A stretch of 34,776 bases of DNA from an uncultured Eubacterium sp. (GTDB taxonomy: Bacteria; Bacillota; Clostridia; Lachnospirales; Lachnospiraceae): contig URQO01000016.1 in assembly GCA_900550135.1 (NCBI GenBank), positions 1 through 34,776 of the forward strand. The letters are read 5' to 3'. A model generated the notes under the pieces. That model searched no databases. It was not told where the DNA came from and saw nothing but the letters and a program-made list of their open reading frames with translations. The translations under genes and the position numbers were made by a program. Below, piece by piece: positions 24,478-30,388 of the stretch; the first letter of the stretch is position 1; each line of letters starts with the position of its first letter.

Positions 24478-25049
24478 TATTTAACCTCCCTTAAAGCTGT
24501 TCTAAGAGCTTCCATATTTCCTTTAATTACTTCAGGCTTTTTAGCAAACTTATGCTTAAATGAGCCTTCCATTTCATTTAGGAAAGTTTCATCATCAATT
24601 ACTCCTGTAACCTTTACAATTGCAGCAAGCATTGGTGTGTTAGGGAAGTTTTTACCTAATGTTTCCATTGCAATTTTCTTTGCATCAACTGTATAAACTT
24701 TTCCTTTGTAGCCTCTTAAATGTGGGATGATTTCATCTTTGCTTCTTGATGTATTGATAAGTATTGCTCCATCCTCTTTAAGACCTGCTGTAACATCTAC
24801 TATTTCAAGTAATGTTTCATCAACAACTACAACGTACTCCGGATCATATATATTGGAGTGTACGCGAATAGGATGGTCACTAATTCTGTCATAAGCTGTA
24901 ATTGGAGCACCCATACGCTCCGGACCATATTCAGGAAATCCCTGGGCATTTTTTCCTGTTTTAAAAGCCACTTCTGCCAAAAGAAGGGCTGCTGTTTTGG
25001 CACCCTGACCGCCACGGCCATGCCATCTGATTTCAAGAGTATCCTTCAT
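24477..25049 (-). CDS. porC: 2-oxoacid (pyruvate):ferredoxin oxidoreductase, gamma subunit
   Basis: A 190-residue gamma subunit, first gene of the por operon. The family start RWHGRGGQGAKTAALLLAE is followed by FPEYGPERMGAPI and the domain that helps bind coenzyme A. The start has AAGGA upstream. A clean sigma-A promoter lies about 60 bases before the ATG. The order gamma-delta-alpha-beta matches four-subunit enzymes of archaea and Thermotoga. Many Clostridia instead rely on a single-chain enzyme, so this one may be additional. Confidence 0.9.
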   Translation of the reverse strand: MKDTLEIRWHGRGGQGAKTAALLLAEVAFKTGKNAQGFPEYGPERMGAPITAYDRISDHPIRVHSNIYDPEYVVVVDETLLEIVDVTAGLKEDGAILINTSRSKDEIIPHLRGYKGKVYTVDAKKIAMETLGKNFPNTPMLAAIVKVTGVIDDETFLNEMEGSFKHKFAKKPEVIKGNMEALRTALREVK

Positions 25050-25106
25050 AATCTTAATCCTTCTTTGCTATTTTTTACACTAATATGTTAAAGTGCGTTA
25101 ATATTA

Positions 25107-25135
25107 ATTATAAGTCAAAGATTTTGTAGTTTCAA
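25107..25135 (-). promoter_or_regulatory. sigma-A promoter of the por operon
   Basis: On the minus strand TTGAAA (25130-25135), 17 bases, TATAAT (25107-25112). Transcription would begin near 25100, giving a leader of about 50 bases before porC. No operator was recognised. Confidence 0.75.
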
Positions 25136-25178
25136 CTAGAGATTTTGAGAATTTTGGAATAATTTGAAGTTTAAATAA

Positions 25179-25254
25179 AAAAGTTTCGTCAAAATCTATT
25201 AAAATTCATAATATTAGCAATAATTATTTCTTTAATAGTTTTAGCGAAACTTTT
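25179..25254 (-). terminator. long hairpin terminator upstream of the por promoter
   Basis: AAAAGTTTCG (25179-25188) pairs perfectly with CGAAACTTTT (25245-25254). An inner stem (CAAAA...TATTAAA with TTTAATA...TTTT) extends it. On the minus strand TTTTTTATTT follows. It ends transcription from the truncated PAPS-reductase gene before the por promoter. Confidence 0.7.
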
Positions 25255-25336
25255 AATTATGTATTAATATCCATTATATTTCCTGCATATCATCTTTGAA
25301 CAATGCCATTATATTCGACATTCTGGCATCAGTAAA

Positions 25337-25426
25337 TTAATCGTCATCCAGATCCACAGGTCTAACAACTAATTTTTCATATAGATATTCTATTCCTCCC
25401 CTTGCATATGAATTAAACAACTCCAT
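25337..25426 (-). pseudogene. orphan C-terminal fragment (29 codons)
   Basis: A minus-strand frame from ATG 25426 to TAA 25337 encoding MELFNSYARGGIEYLYEKLV plus an acidic end. The same frame stays open upstream to about 25455 (CRPTKQGYE) and meets a stop there. There is no ribosome site. The composition looks like the end of a real protein, not chance. I suspect the tail of a gene that once followed the PAPS-reductase-like gene, or of that gene itself, with the middle deleted. I cannot name the family. Confidence 0.4.
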
Positions 25427-25448
25427 CTCATAACCCTGCTTCGTTGGC

Positions 25449-25958
25449 CTACAAGTTTACATAAGTCTTCAAAGTTTTTATATATTCTGTTGCCTCATGT
25501 ACAATAGATAAATACCTATCTTTATTTGCTTCTACAAATTTTTCTTTGTAATATTCAAAATATTTATAATCAATATCCTTTGAATACTCCTGATATTTTT
25601 CTCTAATTTCATCTGTATTCTTAGTTTTTAACTCCTTAACAGAAAATGGCATCCTTTCACCATTTACAATATATTTATTATTAGAACAGTTCCATACAGA
25701 TTTTTTCGCCAGGTCACCTGGTTTTTTATCAGCAATAATTTCTAAAAGTAAACGTTCCTCAGGAAAAACAGGACGAATGTCAGTTGTAATTCTTCTTCCT
25801 AAACCTTTACAACAATTGCATTGTTTCTGATAAAGAGGAACATTGCATGTATCACACCAATATATATCTGATTTTTCAAGTTTTGTTCTCTCATTACATA
25901 CAGGACATGTGCTACTTTTTGTTCTTATGTTGTCTTTAGTGCATATATAATTCAGCAT
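25449..25958 (-). pseudogene. truncated PAPS-reductase-family protein (N-terminal zinc-ribbon part only)
   Basis: The frame encodes 169 residues. It resembles the N-terminus of long phosphoadenosine-phosphosulfate-reductase-family proteins found near DNA-modification or defence genes. It has zinc ribbons at Cys18/21, Cys35/38 and Cys47/50, then TDIRPVFPEERLLLE, SVWNCSNNKYIVNG and ATEYIK. In full-length members the ATP-pyrophosphatase domain (SGGKDS) comes directly after this point. Here the frame ends instead, so the catalytic part is missing. It starts seven bases after the HTH gene stop with AGGTGA upstream, so the pair was an operon. A stable zinc-ribbon protein may still be made. Identification rests on remembered family features. 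Confidence 0.6.
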
Positions 25959-25965
25959 CTTTCAC

Positions 25966-26157
25966 CTATCTCATATTTTCCGGTTTTAATTTTAAGTATG
26001 AGCACAATTCTAAAAACTCTGAAGCCATAAATACCGTATCTTCATCAAGCAGTTTTGTTTGCTTTATTCCAATTTTATTTTCAATTTCTTCTGTGGAAAT
26101 ATTGTTTTCTCTTATATATTTAATTATGTTTTTAGAAGCATTATCTTTATTTTTCAT
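25966..26157 (-). CDS. small Cro/XRE-like helix-turn-helix protein
   Basis: About 63 residues from the ATG at 26157, just after GGTGAT. Longer in-frame starts at 26169 and GTG 26193 lack ribosome sites. The helical pattern (IIKYIRENNISTEEIENKIGIKQTKLL, then FLELCSYLKLKPENM) fits a single Cro/C1-type HTH domain. The turn is less typical than most: polar DEDTVF replaces the usual G-x-R between helices. It sits directly before the PAPS-reductase remnant, in the position of that operon's regulator, and is divergent from the broken XRE gene. Confidence 0.6.
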   Translation of the reverse strand: MKNKDNASKNIIKYIRENNISTEEIENKIGIKQTKLLDEDTVFMASEFLELCSYLKLKPENMR

Positions 26158-26365
26158 TTCAATCACCATTCTTTGGGCTTTACTTTGCTTCACAGAAGCT
26201 TTGTTCTACATCTTTTTATTATTCTATAGTAAAATCAATGTTCACTTTATTTCTGTATTTGCCTAATCAAGTAAAATATTCTCTGCTCATAAAATATATT
26301 ATATTCTTTGTTAGGAAGAATTTCAACTTGTTTATCGTTTATTATTCTTGTGTAAAAAGAATGAT

Positions 26366-26394
26366 TTGACGCATTTTAGGTCATAATATATTAT
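26366..26394 (+). promoter_or_regulatory. sigma-A promoter of the XRE gene
   Basis: TTGACG (26366-26371), 17 bases, TATTAT (26389-26394). The XRE ATG is at 26414, with AGAGGTG ending six bases before it. Confidence 0.65.
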
Positions 26395-26413
26395 TACTAA
26401 AGAGGTGTTTATA

Positions 26414-26744
26414 ATGAAGAATGAACGAATTGCAGAAGTATTAAAGAAATATAGAAAAAAGAATAATTTAACAGTTCACGAAGTTTCCGTGCTATTACAT
26501 GACCGATGTATTAAAGCTGCTGATAAGACTATTTATGGTTGGGAAAGCGGACAGACTCAGCCCAAGTGCCGATACCCTTTTAGTTCTTTGTGACATTTAT
26601 CACATTGACAATATTTTAAATACATTTGGTTATACAGATTACCCGTCATATTATTTATCACGACACGAAAATGTTGTAATAGAACAATATCGACGACATC
26701 CTGAATTTCATGAAGCAATTGATACATTATTAGGTATCAGATAA
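26414..26744 (+). pseudogene. XRE-family regulator with a single-base frameshift
   Basis: Two overlapping frames together make one normal XRE protein of about 109 residues. The first frame gives the HTH (IAEVLKKYRKKNNLTVHEVSVLLHD to TIYGWESGQTQP) and ends at 26593. The second continues with SADTLLVLCDIYHIDNILNTFGY and ends in the usual AIDTLLGIR at 26744. Removing one C from CCC at 26561-26563 joins them exactly (Q-P-S-A-D-T-L). The promoter, ribosome site and terminator are intact, so the lesion is recent, a sequencing error, or a switchable tract. The first frame alone still encodes most of the HTH. Confidence 0.8.
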
Positions 26745-26751
26745 TTACACA

Positions 26752-26786
26752 AAAAGCTACATTGGAGTAACTCCAATGTAGCTTTT
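26752..26786. terminator. 16-bp perfect hairpin, bidirectional terminator
   Basis: AAAAGCTACATTGGAG (26752-26767) pairs with 26771-26786 around TAA. TTTTCGTTTTG follows on the plus strand. It closes the XRE gene. Confidence 0.85.
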
Positions 26787-26970
26787 CGTTTTGTCCATAA
26801 TTGATGTTAAGAACTGTTGCTGTCCATTCAAACGTTCCATCTTTCACCGGAACCATAAAAGCATCTGAAAGTTTTAAAACCTGTCGGTCAGGCACAAAAA
26901 AAGGAGCATAGCCTGTTTTAGCCCTCATCTCCAAAACATAACTTTGCTCCGTAAATATATTATATAACAC
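26785..26970 (-). pseudogene. fragment of an Rpn-family (PD-(D/E)XK) recombination-promoting nuclease
   Basis: The minus-strand frame contains DRQVLKLSDAFMVP, DGTFEWTATVLNINYGQNE, which I recognise as the middle of Rpn/YhgA-type nuclease proteins (the L-x-L-S-D-A-F ... V-x-x-L-N-I-N-x-G-x-N block). Full proteins run to about 300 residues. Here only about 45 matching codons remain, with no start, no catalytic residues and no C-terminal part. The match stops at the base where the neighbouring terminator hairpin begins. The other end lies within 30 bases of the AGCS stop. It is a dead relic. Confidence 0.6.
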
Positions 26971-26971
26971 C

Positions 26972-28408
26972 CTAGTTTTCTTTGTATTTTTTGTTTTTAA
27001 AATATTCCCTCGTTTCTTTGGCTACCACACCACTTAACGCAAACAACGCTATAATATTTGGTATAGCCATAAGACCATTAAATATATCAGCAATTGTCCA
27101 AACTGCTGCTACTGTCATGTATGGTCCGATAAATACAGCTAAAATATATAACCATCTATATACTTGTACAGCTGCTTTATTTCTATTTGTTAAATATTCT
27201 AAGCATCTTTCGCCATAATAATCCCATCCAAGAATTGTCGTAAATGCAAAGAATACCAAACATACCATCAATATAAATGCTGAAACCTGACCAGGCAGGA
27301 AGCTAAGTCCTTTCTGGAATGCATCAGTTGTAACCTGCACACCTTCAATACCTTTCACTGTATATGAACCCATCATTACAATTGACAAACCTGTTAATGT
27401 ACATACAACAATTGTGTCAATAAATGTACCTGTCATAGTAACCAATCCCTGACGTACAGGTTCTTTTGTTTTTGCCGCTGCAGCTGCAATCGGTGCTGAA
27501 CCAAGCCCTGCTTCATTTGAAAAAATACCTCTGGCAATACCTTTCTGCATTGAAATACCAATTGCCGCCAACACACCACCGGCTGCTGCTTTTGCGCCAA
27601 ATGCATATTCTACAATTGTTGCTAATGCGCCAGGTAATTTTTCTATATTTGCAATAATAAGCACAAGAACTGCTACTATGTATAAAACAGCCATAAATGG
27701 TACTACAACCTGAGATACCTTTGCAATTCTCTGTATTCCACCGATTACTACCAATCCAACAACAAATGCCAAAATAATAGCTGTAATAACTGTTACAATT
27801 GAATAGTCCTTGCCAAGAATGGAAATTGCATTTTCCTTATTGGGATCAAAGAATGATAATGTTGCTGATGCGATACCATTTACCTGTGTAAATGTACCTA
27901 TACCAAACAAACCAACGCATGCTCCAAAAAATGCAAAGATTTTTGCAAGCCATCTCCATTTGCGTCCCATACCCTTTTCAATGTAATAGAATGGTCCACC
28001 AAGAACATGACCTTCATCATCGATGGTTCTGTATCTTACAGCTAAAAATCCTTCTGCATATTTTGTTGCCATTCCAAAGAATGCTGCAACCCACATCCAG
28101 AATAATGCACCGGGACCACCTACTGCTGTACCAAGTACTGTACATCCAATGGCTGTTGCTACACCTACAATATTTCCTGTTCCTATAGTTGCTGATAAAG
28201 CTGTGCAAAGTGCTCCAAAACTACTTACTTCCCCTTCACCTTCTTCTTCGTTTTTGAACATAAACTTAAGTGCCTTTGGTAAATGCACTACCTGTAATAG
28301 TCTTAAACGAAAAGTAAGGTAGATGCCTGCTGCAAGAATTAACACTATAAGTGGAATTCCCCAAACAAAATCATCTACCTTAGTTAAAAAGTTTCCTATT
28401 GCGTCCAT
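26972..28408 (-). CDS. AGCS-family glycine/alanine:Na+ symporter under a glycine riboswitch
   Basis: About 478 residues from the ATG at 28408, which has GGAGG five bases upstream. A longer frame from 28447 is riboswitch RNA. Family hallmarks: FVWGIPLIVLILAAGIYLTF, FGALCTALSATIGTGNIVGV, GPGALFWMW, GGPFYYIEKG, FSNEAGLGSAPI and FTTILGWDYYGERCLEY. Glycine as a regulatory ligand makes glycine a likely substrate. That inference comes from the riboswitch, since the sequence alone gives only Ala/Gly. It shares the family and all motifs with 19678-21129. It follows the queuosine-salvage genes on the same strand but has its own promoter. Confidence 0.94.
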   Translation of the reverse strand: MDAIGNFLTKVDDFVWGIPLIVLILAAGIYLTFRLRLLQVVHLPKALKFMFKNEEEGEGEVSSFGALCTALSATIGTGNIVGVATAIGCTVLGTAVGGPGALFWMWVAAFFGMATKYAEGFLAVRYRTIDDEGHVLGGPFYYIEKGMGRKWRWLAKIFAFFGACVGLFGIGTFTQVNGIASATLSFFDPNKENAISILGKDYSIVTVITAIILAFVVGLVVIGGIQRIAKVSQVVVPFMAVLYIVAVLVLIIANIEKLPGALATIVEYAFGAKAAAGGVLAAIGISMQKGIARGIFSNEAGLGSAPIAAAAAKTKEPVRQGLVTMTGTFIDTIVVCTLTGLSIVMMGSYTVKGIEGVQVTTDAFQKGLSFLPGQVSAFILMVCLVFFAFTTILGWDYYGERCLEYLTNRNKAAVQVYRWLYILAVFIGPYMTVAAVWTIADIFNGLMAIPNIIALFALSGVVAKETREYFKNKKYKEN

Positions 28409-28419
28409 AATTTCCTCCT

Positions 28420-28521
28420 GTCCTTTTGCCTGAGAGATTAATAGCATCCGGCAATATTTGGCTGCTACCGTACACCTTCGGCGTCTGAGTCAACACATAT
28501 TGTGCCATCAGACCTCTCCAG
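28420..28521 (-). ncRNA. glycine riboswitch, single aptamer
   Basis: On the minus strand the RNA opens with CTGGAGAGGTC, passes CGCCGAAGG in its three-way core, and ends CTCTCAGGCAAAAGGACAG, the diagnostic glycine-aptamer blocks. Only one complete aptamer is visible, not the common tandem pair. Its final CAG is directly followed by the GGAGG ribosome site (28414-28418) of the AGCS gene, and there is no T-run between. Control is therefore probably at translation start. Whether glycine turns it on or off cannot be read directly. Confidence 0.92.
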
Positions 28522-28560
28522 TTGTTGTCTTCTTCCCTTTTATTTGACAACACAATCACT

Positions 28561-28589
28561 ATTTTAAGTCTATCTCTTAAAAATTGCAA
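28561..28589 (-). promoter_or_regulatory. promoter of the glycine riboswitch-AGCS transcript
   Basis: On the minus strand TTGCAA (28584-28589), 17 bases, TAAAAT (28561-28566). The start near 28553 lies about 30 bases before the aptamer. Confidence 0.6.
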
Positions 28590-28647
28590 CATTTTTAGAC
28601 ATTTTACGAAACTTTTTTATGTTTTAATATATTTTTACTATGATTTT

Positions 28648-29376
28648 TTAATTACCTTCCAATAATTCCTGTTTTTCTTTAGCAATTATTCCCGGTGATA
28701 TTTTTCTGGCTATATAAATAAATGGTGTATCAAGTAAACTTGTTACAATAAATATTACATAACTTGAAACAACAATTCCAAGAAGGGTTGGTACAGAATG
28801 TACACCCCAAAATGCTGCAAATGTAAACAGTAAAGTGTTTAAAAACTGCGAAATAAGTGTTGAACCGTTATTTCTGACCCACAGGAATCTTTTTCTGTCG
28901 CCAAATTTCTTCTCTGTCCATTTCCACCACTTATGATATGCCCAAACATCAAACTGTTGAACAATGGCATATACCAACATACTTGCAAGCATTGTTCTTG
29001 GTGTATTTGAAAAGATTGCTTTCATAGATGGCATTGCCCAATCTTCACTATATGGTGTGTACAATAACCACCATTGTGAAAGTATAATAAATACAATTGA
29101 TGTTGCAATTCCAATTCTAACTGCAAGTTTTGCATCTTTTTTACTATATACTTCACTGATAATGTCTGTTATTAAAAAGGTTGCTGCAAATAGTACATTA
29201 CCAAGTGTCATTACCATTCCAAAAGCTTTAATTGTAATTAACACCTCAATGTTTGCTGCAATTGTTGCAATTACTGTGAAGCAAATAAGTCCCTGCTTTC
29301 CAAAAATCTTAAATAAAACCAACGTTGTACCATAAATTATCACTACTGATAATAGCAATAAAATTTCATTAGACAT
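28648..29376 (-). CDS. yhhQ: YhhQ/VUT-family queuosine-precursor transporter
   Basis: About 242 residues from the ATG at 29376, with GGAGG nine bases before it. A longer frame to 29418 reads through the ribosome site. It has six or seven membrane spans. Family (DUF165/VUT) signatures: FAATFLITDIISEVYSKKDA, QFDVWAYHKWW, WVRNNGSTLISQFLNTLLFT and DTPFIYIARK. E. coli YhhQ imports preQ0 and preQ1, and some relatives import queuine. It lies 81 bases after the radical-SAM gene in one unit led by a preQ1 riboswitch, which supports a queuosine-salvage role here. Confidence 0.9.
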   Translation of the reverse strand: MSNEILLLLSVVIIYGTTLVLFKIFGKQGLICFTVIATIAANIEVLITIKAFGMVMTLGNVLFAATFLITDIISEVYSKKDAKLAVRIGIATSIVFIILSQWWLLYTPYSEDWAMPSMKAIFSNTPRTMLASMLVYAIVQQFDVWAYHKWWKWTEKKFGDRKRFLWVRNNGSTLISQFLNTLLFTFAAFWGVHSVPTLLGIVVSSYVIFIVTSLLDTPFIYIARKISPGIIAKEKQELLEGN

Positions 29377-29457
29377 AATACTTATCCTCCTTTTTTTTGC
29401 AATTTTCAGCCCATACATTAATTTCTCTGTAAGGCCGGTATAATGTCTGTTTATAAT

Positions 29458-30186
29458 TTAACCTAAATTTTCTCCAACACCAAAATCTGTATTGTTTAAT
29501 AATATATCTACTCTGTTGTTGTTCTTATATTTAGGATAAACTTCATCTAAAAATTCCTGTATAGCTTCATTATCCGGATGCACCGGCATTCCATTTTCAA
29601 TCATAATATTTACGCAAACGCGACTAAAATATTTTAGTCCCGTTTCTATATCTGAAATCATTGATTGTGCATTTTGACCTGCTATACCCTGTAGCAAATT
29701 TATTTCATCAAAATACTTTGCTATTTCTTTTGGTTCTTTTTCATCAATACCTTTTATTAAAACATTTTCTCTCAAATCATAATCAAATGTTTCCAGGCCA
29801 AGCTTTATAATACACTTGACTCCCATTCTCTCAAAAGATTTCTTAAATTCGTATACATCATCTTTATGCATATAGTGGCATTCAAAGTGTATTGTTTTTA
29901 TGTTTTTTTCTATGCATATGTTCTTTATCAATTCAATTGTTTTTTCGTCCAAATCCACAAAGCTTCCTGAATTTATTACTTCCAGGTCATGATATTTTCC
30001 CGTCACTTTCAAAAGTGCCTGTTTGTTTATTCTAAAATTTGCCTCTAAATTCCTGCTACTGTCTAAATGATAGTTACAAAATCTACATTTTCTCCATTTG
30101 CACCCATCTCCTACCAGCATAACTATTTCTCTTGGATTTTTATCCTCTATTACTGAATATCTTACAGGATTAAAACCTTCTACCAT
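29458..30186 (-). CDS. queL: radical SAM protein, probable queuine lyase (QueL)
   Basis: A 242-residue radical-SAM protein. The cluster motif is C-x4-C-x2-C (CKWRKCRFC, near residue 29) rather than the classical C-x3-C-x2-C. Further blocks: INSGSFVDLDEKTIELI, IHFECHYMHKDDV, KLGLETFDYDLREN, and the C-terminal VDILLNNTDFGVGE. These agree with my memory of the radical-SAM subgroup that turns queuine back into preQ1 in gut Clostridia. Placement with yhhQ behind a preQ1-I switch is strong support. The start has GAGAGG eight bases before the ATG. The exact reaction is inferred. Confidence 0.78.
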   Translation of the reverse strand: MVEGFNPVRYSVIEDKNPREIVMLVGDGCKWRKCRFCNYHLDSSRNLEANFRINKQALLKVTGKYHDLEVINSGSFVDLDEKTIELIKNICIEKNIKTIHFECHYMHKDDVYEFKKSFERMGVKCIIKLGLETFDYDLRENVLIKGIDEKEPKEIAKYFDEINLLQGIAGQNAQSMISDIETGLKYFSRVCVNIMIENGMPVHPDNEAIQEFLDEVYPKYKNNNRVDILLNNTDFGVGENLG

Positions 30187-30243
30187 TGTTGTTTCCTCTC
30201 AATATTGTTTATTGATAATAATTCCAATTACTTTTTGCATAGA

Positions 30244-30272
30244 AAAAAGAGCACTTAGGGAGTACTCTTTTT
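30244..30272 (-). terminator. intrinsic terminator of the preQ1 switch (expression platform)
   Basis: On the minus strand AAAAAGAGTACT pairs with AGTGCTCTTTTT (30261-30272 / 30244-30255) around loop CCCTA, followed by T. The loop and flank TCCCTA can instead pair with TAGGGA at the 3' end of the aptamer (30341-30346), which would break the terminator. A 9-bp hairpin CAGAATTCC/GGAATTCTG (about 30298-30318) lies between the two. Confidence 0.75.
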
Positions 30273-30340
30273 CACTGCATATCAATAATTCTTCCAGAAT
30301 TCCATATCGGAATTCTGAAAGATAATTTATGTGATTTAGT

Positions 30341-30380
30341 CCCTAGTTTTGTTTATAGACAGGATGGTTTCGAACTGTCT
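30341..30380 (-). ncRNA. preQ1-I type riboswitch aptamer
   Basis: On the minus strand: P1 arm AGACAG (30380-30375), loop TTCGAAACCATC, P1 arm CTGTCT (30362-30357), then the A-rich tail ATAAACAAAACTAGGG. This is the small H-type pseudoknot layout of preQ1-I switches. Compare the B. subtilis form, with TTC after P1, a CC pair before the closing arm and an AAAACTA tail. The aptamer starts nine bases after the rpoC stop codon and precedes queL-yhhQ. Confidence 0.82.
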
Positions 30381-30388
30381 TTATAACA

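Noticed and set aside
25260..26970. Intact mobile element or insertion sequence
   Set aside because: No transposase, integrase, terminal inverted repeats or target duplication were found. Only gene fragments and short regulators remain.
28409..28592. Minus-strand frame and N-terminal extension upstream of the AGCS gene
   Set aside because: The bases are glycine-aptamer RNA, and the real start has GGAGG immediately downstream of the aptamer.
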